This document shows positions 54,379-62,977 of a stretch of DNA of 64,000 nt, piece by piece. Every line of letters starts with the position of its first letter. Positions within the stretch are counted from its first letter, which is position 1. Under the pieces are notes generated by a model. That model was not told where the DNA came from, did not search any database, and worked only from the letters and a program-made list of their open reading frames with translations. Source of the stretch: Arenibacter catalasegens (GTDB lineage Bacteria > Bacteroidota > Bacteroidia > Flavobacteriales > Flavobacteriaceae); NCBI RefSeq assembly GCF_002909235.1, contig NZ_PHQQ01000006.1:143515-207514 (forward strand). Reading direction: 5' to 3'. A program made the position numbers and the translations under genes.

Positions 54379-55323
54379 ATGAAAATGAACAACAATTTTA
54401 AAATGTGTTTAATGGCATTTAGCCTGCTATTGGCCTTTACTACTTTCTCTTTTGCCCAACAAATAAACCCTATTGAGGGGCGTTGGGATATGGTTATTTC
54501 ACAAGATGGGGAAGAACTTCCTTCCTGGTTGGAAATCCGTCACTCGGGTGGGCGAACTTTAGTAGGAAGGTTTGTGTACGCTATGGGTAGTGCCCGTCCT
54601 ATAGCTGAGGTTAAAATGAACGACGGACAATTTAGTTTCGCCATTCCACCGCAATGGGAAGACGGAAATACTGATATGGAGTTTGAAGGAAGCATGCAAG
54701 GAGATGTATTAAAGGGCACTATGTTGTACACCAATGGCCAAACATACAATTGGGTGGCTACACGCGCCCCTAAATTGGGGTATACTAAAAATCCAAAGTG
54801 GGGCAAGGCTATTAAATTGTTCAACGGTAAGGATTTAAAGGGATGGCAAGCTATGGGTGAAAATCAGTGGATTGTAGAATCAGGAGTACTAAAAAGTCCT
54901 AAATCGGGCTCCAATTTGGTTTCTGAGCAAATATTCGACGACTTTAAATTGCATTTGGAATTCAAGTACCCCAAAGGGAGTAATAGTGGGGTTTATCTAA
55001 GGGGGCGCTATGAGGTGCAGATAACCGACAGCAAGGGAGCGGAACCTTCCGATGTTGAATATAGTGGCGTATATGGCTTCCTTACCCCTAGTGAGGTTGT
55101 GGCCAAAGCTGCCGGCGAATGGCAGGAATATGATATTACCTTGATAGGGAGAAGGGTTACTGTTGTGGCAAACGGAACTACGGTAATTAGCGATCAAATA
55201 ATCCCTGGAATTACTGGAGGAGCTTTGGACAGCATGGAAGGTAAGCCGGGGCCATTGTATTTTCAGGGCGATCACGGTCCTGTAGAATTTAGGAATATAA
55301 TTGTTACTCCAAGGGTAAAGTAA
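54379..55323 (+). CDS. DUF1080 / 3-keto-disaccharide-hydrolase-like secreted protein
   Basis: A 314-residue exported protein (signal peptide ending FAQ). An N-terminal beta domain (INPIEGRWDMVISQDGEELPSW) precedes a DUF1080 concanavalin-like domain at about 145-314. That domain has IKLFNGKDLKGWQAMGE, the KYPKGSNSGVYLRGRYEVQ segment, WQEYDITLIG and the closing QGDHGPVEFRNIIVTP. The family includes 3-keto-glycoside hydrolases that act together with Gfo/Idh/MocA oxidoreductases; one of those lies 32 kb away. Substrate unknown. The terminator at 55364-55396 can serve this gene. Confidence 0.9.
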   Translation: MKMNNNFKMCLMAFSLLLAFTTFSFAQQINPIEGRWDMVISQDGEELPSWLEIRHSGGRTLVGRFVYAMGSARPIAEVKMNDGQFSFAIPPQWEDGNTDMEFEGSMQGDVLKGTMLYTNGQTYNWVATRAPKLGYTKNPKWGKAIKLFNGKDLKGWQAMGENQWIVESGVLKSPKSGSNLVSEQIFDDFKLHLEFKYPKGSNSGVYLRGRYEVQITDSKGAEPSDVEYSGVYGFLTPSEVVAKAAGEWQEYDITLIGRRVTVVANGTTVISDQIIPGITGGALDSMEGKPGPLYFQGDHGPVEFRNIIVTPRVK

Positions 55324-55359
55324 TTTGAGCTTGTATTATAAGCAGGCTATAAGTTTTAG

Positions 55360-55476
55360 AAACAAAAAAAGCGACTCCGTTATGGAAGTCGCTTTTCTTT
55401 TAGTATATGGTTTTACCGTCTTTGTTCTTAAAACGATATTCAAGATATGTATAAGCATCCCAAGGTTGAATTTTAA
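55360..55476. repeat. 117-bp direct repeat, copy 1 (duplicated 3' end of rng)
   Basis: Identical to 55849-55965 except at two adjacent-codon positions (AA versus TG near its right end). It contains the rng terminator and the last ~25 codons of rng, and the two copies are 489 bp apart. Confidence 0.92.
55364..55396. terminator. Terminator, duplicated copy
   Basis: AAAAGCGACT/AGTCGCTTTT stem with T runs on both strands, so it works for the DUF1080 gene (plus) and the fragment to its right (minus). Confidence 0.8.
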
Positions 55477-55609
55477 GATTTGGAAACAACAACGCCTTTG
55501 AGTCTACTGAAAACTTTTGTCTATTATGTTTATAGCTCCTTGTGGGCTGATCTCCTTCTATAGTGTAGGAGGCGTGGCCGTGAAGAATTATTGAAGCCTT
55601 GGAGATAAT
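55400..55609 (-). pseudogene. Truncated coding fragment fused to the rng C-terminus
   Basis: On the minus strand, 69 codons are open between a TAA at 55610-55612 and the stop at 55400. The last part (KIQPWDAYTYLEYR...KDGKTIY) repeats the rng C-terminus except Trp for Arg. The first ~44 residues (SKASIILHGHASYT...KALLFPNL) are unrelated to RNase G and look like the end of another protein. No start codon or body is present, so it is a recombination relic. Confidence 0.6.
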
Positions 55610-55848
55610 TTAGGCCGGGCCACCGGTCACAAAAATCCCTAGATTTTTGGGGACACATAATGAAGGAGTGTCTTTTCTTTTGTTTCGTTTTCTTTGGACA
55701 AGCAAAGAAAATGACAGAATAATTTTATTGTGGGCAAATGGTTCTTGGCATATCAGTTTTACTCTTTTAGTATGGTGATATCGAAGCTTCAAAAAACCCT
55801 GTTCCAATGTTTTTTTATTGACACCTAAAAGGATAATCATAATCATTA

Positions 55849-55965
55849 AAACAAAAAAAGCGACTCCGTTATGGAAGTCGCTTTTCTTTTAGTATATGGT
55901 TTTACCGTCTTTGTTCTTAAAACGATATTCAAGATATGTATAAGCATCCCTGGGTTGAATTTTAA
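55849..55965. repeat. 117-bp direct repeat, copy 2 (native rng 3' end)
   Basis: Original location of the repeated segment. It includes the rng terminator (stem 55856-55865 / 55876-55885) and the last codons of rng. The sequence between the copies (55610-55848) has no gene; a 78-codon leftward frame there has no family resemblance. Confidence 0.92.
55853..55885 (-). terminator. Terminator of rng
   Basis: AAAAGCGACT and AGTCGCTTTT form a 10-bp stem with a T tract on the minus strand, directly after the rng stop. Confidence 0.8.
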
Positions 55966-57436
55966 CCCATCTTTTATGTTCCAAAAACCATTTGGAACGT
56001 ATGGATGGAAAACCTTTGGTTAAATACGCGGCAATAAATGGATGTATGTTTAAAATAATTCCATCATCCTTAGCCGGACCTTTCAAGAGTTTTTCCAAAT
56101 CTGAATTTATCTTGTCGATCAAAACTATTGGGGCTTCTACCTCTTGGCCGGAGCCATTGGGATTCTCCTCACTTGTTTTAATGTTCATTTCGGGCCTAAC
56201 CCGTTGTCTTGTAATTTGTATAAGTCCAAACTTACTTGGGGGCAGTATTTTGTGTTTGGCCCTGTCGTCTTTCATCTCATCCCTAAGGTGATCAAAAAGG
56301 CGTCTTCTGTGTTCGCCTTTACCCATGTCGATAAAGTCCACGACGATGATTCCTCCCATATCGCGTAATCGCAATTGTCTTGCAATTTCTGAAGCAGCTA
56401 ATAAATTTACTTCAAGGGCTGTGTCTTCCTGATTTTTGGCCTTATTGGAACGGTTACCGCTGTTGACGTCTATAACGTGCAGCGCTTCTGTATGTTCAAT
56501 AATTAAATAAGCACCTTTGCTCATGGAAGCCGTACGGCCAAATGAGGTTTTTATTTGTCTTTCTATCCCAAATTTTTCAAATATGGGCACAGTAGAATTA
56601 TACAACTTTACAATAGATTCTTTTTCTGGTGCAATTTCGTGCACATAATCTTTTACTTGTTCAAAAAGCGTTTCATCATCAACTTGGATTCCCGTATAAG
56701 AATCGTTGAAGACATCCCTAAGAATGGAGGAAGCTCTAGTGAGCTCAACCAATACTTTGGATGGATGTGGTGCTGTTTGAATTTTGTCGCACATTACTGA
56801 CCATTTGTTCAGTAAATTCTGCAAGTCTTTGTCTAGTTCTGCAACTTTTTTACCTTCTGCTACTGTTCGGATAATAACGCCAAACCCTTTAGGTTTAATA
56901 CTTCTTACGAGTCTTTTTAACCTATCTTTTTCTTCTTTGCTTTCTATTTTTTGAGAAACAGAAACACGGTCGGAAAAAGGGACCATGACCAAGTAACGGC
57001 CAGCTATGGAAAGTTCAGAGCTTATTCGAGGTCCTTTTGTGGAAATGGGTTCCTTTACTATTTGTACCAGTAAAGATTGATTGGCTTTAATAACATCATT
57101 GATGCTACCATTTTTGTCAATATCTTCTTCAAACTGAAAATTATTTAAGGAATAGTCCTTAAGTTTTCCAGTGCTAACTTTTTTAATGAATTTCAACATA
57201 GAAGCTAGTTGCGGCCCCAAATCGTGGTAATGTAGAAAGGCATCTTTCTCGTACCCTACATTTACGAAGGCTGCATTAAGTCCAGTAACAGGCTTTCTAA
57301 CCTTGGCAATTAAAATATCGCCTACGGCAAAGTCGTTACTTTCTTCTTCTTTGTGTAATTCAGTGAGTTTTCCATCCTTTAGCAAGGCAAAATCAACGGC
57401 ATTGGAACTAGATCTTACGATTAATTCTCTATTCAC
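55889..57436 (-). CDS. rng: Ribonuclease E/G family protein
   Basis: A 515-residue endoribonuclease of the RNase G type, processing rRNA precursors and decaying mRNA. The N-terminal S1 region is VGDILIAKVRKPVTGLNAAFVNVGYEKDAFLHYHDLG, followed by the RNase H-like and DNase I-like catalytic parts. The metal-binding HVIDVNSGNRS and GGIIVVDFIDMG carry the active-site Asp residues. The end is IQPRDAYTYLEYRFKN. The long RNase E scaffold tail is absent, as expected for RNase G. Its 3' end has been partly duplicated 0.5 kb downstream. Confidence 0.96.
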   Translation of the reverse strand: MNRELIVRSSSNAVDFALLKDGKLTELHKEEESNDFAVGDILIAKVRKPVTGLNAAFVNVGYEKDAFLHYHDLGPQLASMLKFIKKVSTGKLKDYSLNNFQFEEDIDKNGSINDVIKANQSLLVQIVKEPISTKGPRISSELSIAGRYLVMVPFSDRVSVSQKIESKEEKDRLKRLVRSIKPKGFGVIIRTVAEGKKVAELDKDLQNLLNKWSVMCDKIQTAPHPSKVLVELTRASSILRDVFNDSYTGIQVDDETLFEQVKDYVHEIAPEKESIVKLYNSTVPIFEKFGIERQIKTSFGRTASMSKGAYLIIEHTEALHVIDVNSGNRSNKAKNQEDTALEVNLLAASEIARQLRLRDMGGIIVVDFIDMGKGEHRRRLFDHLRDEMKDDRAKHKILPPSKFGLIQITRQRVRPEMNIKTSEENPNGSGQEVEAPIVLIDKINSDLEKLLKGPAKDDGIILNIHPFIAAYLTKGFPSIRSKWFLEHKRWVKIQPRDAYTYLEYRFKNKDGKTIY

Positions 57437-57570
57437 CTGAATTAATTTATATTCATCCCACTACTCAATAATTTTCAAGCGGGGACAAATGATTAAACAA
57501 TGATTTGTACAGGTTGTGTAAACCCGTCGAAATTCTTTTACGAATTTCTATGTCAAGGAACGTATAAAAG

Positions 57571-57599
57571 GAAAAAGTAGTTGATACAACTACTTTTTC
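57571..57599 (-). terminator. Terminator overlapping the end of the tiny ribosomal-protein gene
   Basis: GAAAAAGTAGTT pairs perfectly with AACTACTTTTTC around GATAC. On the minus strand it includes the final Lys codon and stop of the 29-residue gene and then a T-rich run. Confidence 0.8.
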
Positions 57600-57679
57600 T
57601 TGTGTCGGTTAGCTCTCCGGCGCTTTTTACGCTTGTGGGTAGCTACCTTATGTCTTTTTCTTTTTTTACCGCTAGGCAT
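57590..57679 (-). CDS. AURKAIP1/COX24-domain (bS22/mS38-like) ribosomal protein
   Basis: A 29-codon frame beginning MPSGKKRKRHKVATHKRKKR and ending RRANRHKKK; more than half of the residues are Lys or Arg. It matches the short AURKAIP1/COX24 domain proteins of Bacteroidota, relatives of mitochondrial mS38 and mycobacterial bS22, which bind the small ribosomal subunit. It is too short for most gene callers. It lies 29 nt downstream of the HU gene on the same strand and shares its terminator, which overlaps the last codons. Confidence 0.9.
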   Translation of the reverse strand: MPSGKKRKRHKVATHKRKKRRRANRHKKK

Positions 57680-57708
57680 AGAGGTCTATTTTTTAGATTA
57701 ATAATATG

Positions 57709-57999
57709 TTATTTGACTTGTACATTACTTTTTACTCCTTCAACAAAAACCTTTGCCGGTTTAAAGGCAGGGATGTTGTGTGCGGGGATTTTGATGGTAG
57801 TATTTTTTGAAATATTCCTACCTGTTTTTTCAGCTCTTGTTTTAATGATAAAACTGCCGAAACCTCTTAAGTATACGTTGTCTCCGCTTTCTAAAGATGT
57901 TTTAACTTCATCCATGAAAGATTCCACAGTTGCTTGTACATCTCCTTTTTCAATTCCCAGTTTTTCTGAGATTTTCGTTACAATTTCCGCTTTCGTCAT
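57709..57999 (-). CDS. HU-family DNA-binding protein
   Basis: A 96-residue histone-like protein. MTKAEIVTKISEKLGI with the N-terminal helices, then the beta-arm (GDNVYLRGFGSFIIKTRAEKTGRNISKNTTIKIPAHNIPAFKPAK) with the conserved GRNP-like GRNI turn and the Phe-Lys-Pro core. It bends DNA and packs the nucleoid. It heads a short leftward unit with the 29-residue ribosomal protein. Confidence 0.96.
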   Translation of the reverse strand: MTKAEIVTKISEKLGIEKGDVQATVESFMDEVKTSLESGDNVYLRGFGSFIIKTRAEKTGRNISKNTTIKIPAHNIPAFKPAKVFVEGVKSNVQVK

Positions 58000-58039
58000 T
58001 TTAACTAAATAGATTTCTTAGTATTTTTTTTTCGGGATG

Positions 58040-58047
58040 CAAATATA
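58040..58047 (-). promoter_or_regulatory. Candidate -7 box for the HU gene
   Basis: On the minus strand TATATTTG, 40 nt before the HU start. Confidence 0.5.
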
Positions 58048-58103
58048 TGAATTAAATTGAATTTTTCATTGCTAAGGAACTTAATTTTAAGTTGGTAAAC
58101 CAT

Positions 58104-58111
58104 TACTTTTG
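58104..58111 (+). promoter_or_regulatory. Candidate -7 box for mutY
   Basis: TACTTTTG matches TAnnTTTG, 18 nt before the mutY start. Confidence 0.4.
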
Positions 58112-58129
58112 TAAATCATTCCCTAGTAA

Positions 58130-59167
58130 ATGAACTTTTCCAGAAAAATTTTAGAGTGGTACCAGGTAAATAAAAGACTTCTTCCGTGGCGAAATACCAA
58201 TGAGGCCTATCTAATTTGGCTATCGGAAATTATGCTTCAACAGACCCGTGTGGCGCAGGGTATACCTTATTATTTAAAGTTTGTGGAGGCCTTTCCGGAA
58301 GTGCAGGATTTGGCAGGAGCATCAGAGGAAAGGGTCCTTAAATTGTGGCAGGGATTAGGGTATTATTCGAGGGCAAGAAATTTACATGCCACCGCAAAAA
58401 TAATTACGGAAAAATATAATGGCAGGTTTCCAAATACCTATAAGGAGCTTTTAAAACTAAAGGGAATAGGGGATTATACGGCTAGTGCAATTGCTTCTAT
58501 TTGTTTCAGCCAACCAGAGGCCGTTGTAGATGGAAATGTATATAGGGTTTTGTCTCGTTATTATGGAGTTGAACTTCCTATAAACAGTTCTGAGGGCGTT
58601 CTCTACTTTAAGGAATTGGCCTTAAAAGTTATGGATGTCAAAAATATTAGGGACTACAATCAGGGGATAATGGAATTTGGGGCCCTGCAATGTACGCCTA
58701 AGCGGCCAGATTGCAGTGTGTGTCCTTTGCAGAAAGACTGTGTGGCATTTTCTACGAACAACATTGACGGCCTACCCGTAAAAATTAAAAAGAATAAGGT
58801 GCGCAATCGTTATTTTAATTATTTGGTCGTGGTGGACGAAAAAAAGCAGACCTTGTTACAGCAACGAAAAGGGAGGGGTATTTGGCAAAACCTATATCAA
58901 TTTCCATTATTTGAAACGGAAAAGTATATTGAACAAAATGAAGTTGAGGGAAATCTAAAGGAATATGTTGCGGTCGAAGAACCCTCCGAAATATACTTGT
59001 ACAATGAAAATAAAATAGTGCATAAACTTTCACATCAACATTTGCATACCAGGTTTTGGATCATCACTATTGACTCTAATCTTAAAAATGGAATACAAAT
59101 AGCTGAACTTCATAAATATCCTGTTCCAGTTTTAATTGCAGATTTCATAAAAACGTTTAAAATTTAG
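58130..59167 (+). CDS. mutY: A/G-specific adenine glycosylase
   Basis: The 345-residue base-excision enzyme removes A mispaired with 8-oxoG. The helix-hairpin-helix LKGIGDYTASAIASICF leads to catalytic Asp in VVDGNVYRVLSRY. The EIMLQQTRV catalytic Glu segment lies near residue 32, and the 4Fe-4S loop is CTPKRPDCSVCPLQKDC. The C-terminal NUDIX-like 8-oxoG domain has YLVVVDEKKQTLLQQRKGRGIWQNLYQFP. Length is normal. It precedes ssb-gldE-gldD, a conserved flavobacterial order. Confidence 0.97.
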   Translation: MNFSRKILEWYQVNKRLLPWRNTNEAYLIWLSEIMLQQTRVAQGIPYYLKFVEAFPEVQDLAGASEERVLKLWQGLGYYSRARNLHATAKIITEKYNGRFPNTYKELLKLKGIGDYTASAIASICFSQPEAVVDGNVYRVLSRYYGVELPINSSEGVLYFKELALKVMDVKNIRDYNQGIMEFGALQCTPKRPDCSVCPLQKDCVAFSTNNIDGLPVKIKKNKVRNRYFNYLVVVDEKKQTLLQQRKGRGIWQNLYQFPLFETEKYIEQNEVEGNLKEYVAVEEPSEIYLYNENKIVHKLSHQHLHTRFWIITIDSNLKNGIQIAELHKYPVPVLIADFIKTFKI

Positions 59168-59191
59168 TACTTTTGGGGTATATTTTGAGTT

Positions 59192-59668
59192 ATGAGCGGA
59201 ACACTAAATAAGGTAATGCTGATCGGGCATTTGGGAGATGAGATTAAGGTCCACTATTTTGAAGGCGGTAATTGTATAGGGAGATTTCCATTGGCTACCA
59301 ATGAAACATATACGAATAAGCAGACTGGAGAAAGGGTAACCAATACGGATTGGCATAATATTGTTATAAGGAACAAGGCCGCGGAAATATGTGAAAAATA
59401 CCTTAGTAAAGGAGATAAAATATACGTCGAAGGCAGGCTTAAAAACCGTCAATGGCAAGGTGAAGATGGCAATACCAGGTATACTACCGAGGTGCATGTA
59501 CAGGATTTTACTTTTTTGACCACCAAAAAAGAGAGTACGGCCAACGCCCAATCTAGTAGCCAGAATCAACCACAGCAGGGATCACCCGCTACAACAAACA
59601 CAACAAACAAGGTTAATGAATCCTCAGGTGCCAACGCGCCCGAAGAGGAGGATGACCTACCATTTTAG
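59192..59668 (+). CDS. ssb: Single-stranded DNA-binding protein
   Basis: A 158-residue SSB: OB-fold start MSGTLNKVMLIGHLGDEIKV, NTDWHNIVIRNKAAEICEKYLSKGDKIYVEGRLKNR, TTEVHVQDFTFL. A Gln/Ser/Asn-rich linker ends in the acidic tip PEEEDDLPF that recruits partner proteins. A TACTTTTG box (59168-59175) lies 16 nt before the ATG. It is 24 nt after mutY and 25 nt before gldE. Confidence 0.96.
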   Translation: MSGTLNKVMLIGHLGDEIKVHYFEGGNCIGRFPLATNETYTNKQTGERVTNTDWHNIVIRNKAAEICEKYLSKGDKIYVEGRLKNRQWQGEDGNTRYTTEVHVQDFTFLTTKKESTANAQSSSQNQPQQGSPATTNTTNKVNESSGANAPEEEDDLPF

Positions 59669-59693
59669 ACTAATTAAATTTAAAGACTGACTA

Positions 59694-61022
59694 TTGGACC
59701 CAGACCCCCTTAGTTTATTATTGAATTTTATTGCAATCGATAGCGGTTTGGCCCTAAAAATCGCGATACTTTTTATATTGTTGTTTTGTTCTGCCCTTAT
59801 ATCAGGGGCTGAGGTTGCGTTTTTTGGCCTATCCCAAACAGATGTCAACGAAATAGAGGAAAAAAAGACGGCAAAAGGAAAGATTATTGTTCAGCTTTTG
59901 GACCGTCCAAAAAAACTATTGGCCACAATACTCATTGCAAATAATGCCATAAATATTGCCGTCGTATTGCTGTTCAATAACATCGGCGATACTATTTTTG
60001 CCGATATTACCTATATTATTTTTGGAATTGTACCTGTACGTTTTCTCTTGGAGGTGGTAGTGGTCACCTTTTTAATATTGATGTTCGGGGAGATTTTACC
60101 AAAAGTATATGCCAATAGAAATAGATTCACTTTTGCCTATTTTATGACCTTCCCATTAAAGGTGTTGGATTTTTTATTTTCCCCTTTAAGTTTACCTATG
60201 AGGTCTGCCACAATTTACCTCTACAATAAATTGGGCAAGCAGAAATCTAACCTGAATGTGGGACATTTGTCCCAAGCACTGGAACTTACTTCCGAAGGGG
60301 ATACCACCATGGAGGAGCAAAAAATACTTGAAGGGATCGTATCCTTTGGAAATACGGATACCAAACAGGTGATGCGTCCAAGAATAGATATTTTTGCGCT
60401 TAATGAGGAAATGAAATTTTTGGAAGTATTGACCGAGATAAAAACTCATGGTTATTCTCGGATACCTGTTTTTACCCAAAATATGGACAATGTCTTGGGA
60501 GTTCTTTATGTCAAAGACCTTCTGCCTTACATAGATAGAAAGTCTTTTAATTGGATGTCCTTGATAAGGGAGCCCTATTTTGTTCCGGAAAATAAAAAAT
60601 TGGATAACTTGCTGCTGGAATTCCAGACCAAGAAAAATCATTTGGCCATTGTAGTGGATGAGTACGGGGGCACTTCGGGGATAGTAACCCTAGAGGATAT
60701 TATAGAGGAAATAGTTGGGGATATAAGTGATGAATTTGATGATGAGGATTTAATTTTCTCCAAGCTGGACGATTTTAACTATATTTTTGATGGTAAAACG
60801 GCTTTAAAGGATTTTTATAGGGTTGCCAAAATTGAGGATGAAGATGATTTTGAAGAGAAAAAAGGGGAATCGGAAACGGTGGCGGGTTTTGTTTTGGAGA
60901 TTGCCGGTAGTTTCCCTAAAAGAGGAGAACTGGTGGTGTTCAAAGATTATCAATTTATCGTGGAGAGCTTGGATAAAAAGCGTTTGAAACAAATAAAAAT
61001 CACATTGCCACATGAAGCTTAG
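59694..61022 (+). CDS. gldE: Gliding motility-associated protein GldE
   Basis: A 442-residue membrane protein of the HlyC/CorC-CNNM type. The N-terminal DUF21 membrane domain (ILFILLFCSALISGAEVAFFGLSQTDV, further helices to about 150) is followed by two CBS domains (about 210-330) and a C-terminal CorC_HlyC domain (GESETVAGFVLEIAGSFPKRGELV). The TTG start at 59694 is needed because no ATG precedes the conserved N-terminus. It overlaps gldD by 11 nt, and the mutY-ssb-gldE-gldD order supports the GldE assignment; the protein supports gliding/type IX secretion by an unclear mechanism. Confidence 0.93.
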   Translation: MDPDPLSLLLNFIAIDSGLALKIAILFILLFCSALISGAEVAFFGLSQTDVNEIEEKKTAKGKIIVQLLDRPKKLLATILIANNAINIAVVLLFNNIGDTIFADITYIIFGIVPVRFLLEVVVVTFLILMFGEILPKVYANRNRFTFAYFMTFPLKVLDFLFSPLSLPMRSATIYLYNKLGKQKSNLNVGHLSQALELTSEGDTTMEEQKILEGIVSFGNTDTKQVMRPRIDIFALNEEMKFLEVLTEIKTHGYSRIPVFTQNMDNVLGVLYVKDLLPYIDRKSFNWMSLIREPYFVPENKKLDNLLLEFQTKKNHLAIVVDEYGGTSGIVTLEDIIEEIVGDISDEFDDEDLIFSKLDDFNYIFDGKTALKDFYRVAKIEDEDDFEEKKGESETVAGFVLEIAGSFPKRGELVVFKDYQFIVESLDKKRLKQIKITLPHEA

Positions 61023-61566
61023 TATCGGACTTTTAATTTTTATGGTTTGTTTTATATCGGCATGTGAAGACGATGTCCTGCCCAAGCCCAAGGCGATGCT
61101 TAGACTAGAATACCCATCCGGCAAGGAGGGTGTTTTGGAAACAGCGCACTTTTCTATAAAGTACAATGAAATGGCCAGACTAAAATCTGAATCCAATACT
61201 TCCTTTGTTTTGGATTATCCCCTAATGAGGGGTTCTATTTTTGTTAATTACAAGGAGGTAAACGGTAATTTGGACAAGCTTTTGACCGATGCACAGAAAT
61301 TAAGCTATGAGCATGTATTAAAGGCCGACGGTATTTATGAGGAACCTGTAGAGAATGCCCCCCATAATGTCTATGGAATGTATTATGAGGTAAAGGGTGA
61401 TGCCGCTTCCCAGTCCCAGTTTTATGTGACAGACAGTACAAAACATTTTGTAACCGGTTCGTTGTATTTTTATGCCAAACCTAATTATGATTCTATTTTG
61501 CCTGCAGCTGTTTACTTGCAGAAAGATATACGCAACCTTATTGAATCGTTACGTTGGAAAGAATAA
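61012..61566 (+). CDS. gldD: Gliding motility lipoprotein GldD
   Basis: A 184-residue lipoprotein (signal MKLSIGLLIFMVCFISAC, lipobox ISAC). GldD features are EDDVLPKPKAMLRLEYP, HFSIKYN, LDYPLMRGSIFVNYKEVNGNLDKLLTDAQKLSYEH and the C-terminal GSLYFYAKPNYDSILPAAVYLQKDIRNLIESL. It is required for gliding and type IX secretion in Flavobacterium. It overlaps gldE by 11 nt, so they are translationally coupled. Confidence 0.95.
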   Translation: MKLSIGLLIFMVCFISACEDDVLPKPKAMLRLEYPSGKEGVLETAHFSIKYNEMARLKSESNTSFVLDYPLMRGSIFVNYKEVNGNLDKLLTDAQKLSYEHVLKADGIYEEPVENAPHNVYGMYYEVKGDAASQSQFYVTDSTKHFVTGSLYFYAKPNYDSILPAAVYLQKDIRNLIESLRWKE

Positions 61567-61575
61567 TAGTCTTAT

Positions 61576-61995
61576 TTAATTGCCTTTGAGTAAGGCCTCT
61601 GCCTTTTCAATGCTGGAATTTATTTGATTTCTGAGCGTCTTAACTTTGGTCTCTTCTTCGTCCAACCACTTTTGCTTTGTTTCCGTCAATGCTTTTGCTT
61701 TCAATATTTCATCTCCGTCAAAGCGGTCTCCAAACCCTTTCATCCAATCCATCATAGCCTTGTGCGCTGCCTTTAACTCTTCCCTGGCCGTGGCATAGTT
61801 ATCGGAAGATGCTTCGTTGGTTATTTTTTCATCCAATTGTGAGACTAATTTTCCAATGGTCCCCATTTTGGGCATTAGCTCATCATGAATGGCCATTACC
61901 TCCTTCATTTGGGAACCTTCATTGTTTTTATCCTTACAGGAGTAGGTGATTGCGGTTAAAATGCACAGTACAAGTGTTAGTTTTATTTTAGTCAT
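61576..61995 (-). CDS. Small coiled-coil-like lipoprotein
   Basis: A 139-residue lipoprotein from the ATG at 61995 (MTKIKLTLVLCILTAITYSC). The mature part is helical and charged: MKEVMAIHDELMPKMGTIGKLVSQLDEKI and TKQKWLDEEETKVKTLRNQINSSIEKAEALL, suggesting a coiled-coil, similar to proteins annotated as viral A-type inclusion protein-like. The frame extends to 62037, but that adds no signal-like residues. It is convergent with gldD with a 9-nt gap. Function unknown. Confidence 0.78.
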   Translation of the reverse strand: MTKIKLTLVLCILTAITYSCKDKNNEGSQMKEVMAIHDELMPKMGTIGKLVSQLDEKITNEASSDNYATAREELKAAHKAMMDWMKGFGDRFDGDEILKAKALTETKQKWLDEEETKVKTLRNQINSSIEKAEALLKGN

Positions 61996-62418
61996 CGGGT
62001 AAATTTTATTGCTTTTGGACAGGGCCAAAATAGCCAATTAATTTAAATTTCAAGTAAGGTCGTTTGTTTTTCCAGTGCTCGATACCACACTTTTTTACCT
62101 GATCAAAGATACTGAATTGGGGTTGTTAAATGCTGGATTTGAATTCCGTTTTTATAAAATTTGATAGATGTTATGTCATCGCTTTGGATTATTTCCTTGC
62201 GGATTGTCCAAGAAAATTGTTTTAATTTCTGAAATCCCAATGTCTTAAACAGTGCTCTAAGAAAAGAAGATTTGGTCTGCCTAATAAATTTTCAGTCTTT
62301 AAATTGATGTTTATGGATTTAAATGAAAAATAGACTTCAATATCAATTCCTTGTTAATTTGTATGCTTAAATCATTAAAATTCTGTAATTTAAATGCATA
62401 ACCTATAAATTTAATACA
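61996..62418. other. 423-nt intergenic region
   Basis: A/T-rich spacer between the divergent lipoprotein and DUF4199 genes. No gene, RNA or repeat was recognised. Confidence 0.5.
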
Positions 62419-62874
62419 ATGAAAGAATTTGCGCTCCCTATTAGGTTTGGAATAGCTGTTAGCGGCTCATTAATTGCCTATTTCTTATTATTGTCTCTTT
62501 TTAATTTGCATACCAATATATTTTATAGCCTTTTTAATGGTGTAATAACCGGTTTCGGGATATATGAGGCTATAAAATACTTTAGGATGAAAGAAGGGCC
62601 TGCCTTTAATTATGGCAAAGGTTTTACTGCGGGACTTGTTACAGGCTTTGTAGGTACTTTGATATTCACATTGTTTTTCGCCTTTTATGCCACGGAGATT
62701 AATGTTGGATTTTTGGGGGAACTGTCCAAAGTATGGTTTAGGGACTATAATACTTCCGAGGGCATTGTGTTCTTTACCGTAGCCATTATGGGTTTTGCTA
62801 CTAGCCTTGTGTTGACGCTCTCATTTATGCAATTGTTTAAGGCCTCCAACAACCTCAAAAGAAAATCAGCTTAA
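62419..62874 (+). CDS. DUF4199 membrane protein
   Basis: A 151-residue protein with four hydrophobic helices (about 9-27, 33-50, 70-93, 114-138). The DUF4199 pattern FRMKEGPAFNYGKGFTAGLVTGFVG in the second loop and the RDYNTSEGIVFFTVAIMGF segment support the assignment. Such proteins are common in Bacteroidota and have no known function. It lies upstream of the rplU promoter. Confidence 0.85.
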   Translation: MKEFALPIRFGIAVSGSLIAYFLLLSLFNLHTNIFYSLFNGVITGFGIYEAIKYFRMKEGPAFNYGKGFTAGLVTGFVGTLIFTLFFAFYATEINVGFLGELSKVWFRDYNTSEGIVFFTVAIMGFATSLVLTLSFMQLFKASNNLKRKSA

Positions 62875-62890
62875 AAATCTTAAAAATCAC

Positions 62891-62920
62891 TTGTGGATTA
62901 AGGATTTAGGAGTATATTTG
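62891..62920 (+). promoter_or_regulatory. Promoter of rplU-rpmA
   Basis: TTG at 62891-62893, a 19-bp spacer and TATATTTG at 62913-62920: the best match in the window to the flavobacterial TTG-N17-23-TAnnTTTG consensus. It is 57 nt before rplU. Confidence 0.65.
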
Positions 62921-62977
62921 CAGCCGCCTAAGTAAATATTAGGCTTGTTCTTAAATTTATAATAAATAACACAAGCT

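Noticed and set aside
55610..55846. 78-codon leftward frame between the two rng 3'-end repeats
   Set aside because: Basic and low-complexity, no recognisable domain; more likely repetitive intergenic sequence.
57581..58012. 143-codon rightward hydrophobic frame across the HU and 29-residue genes
   Set aside because: Antisense shadow of two clear genes on the other strand.
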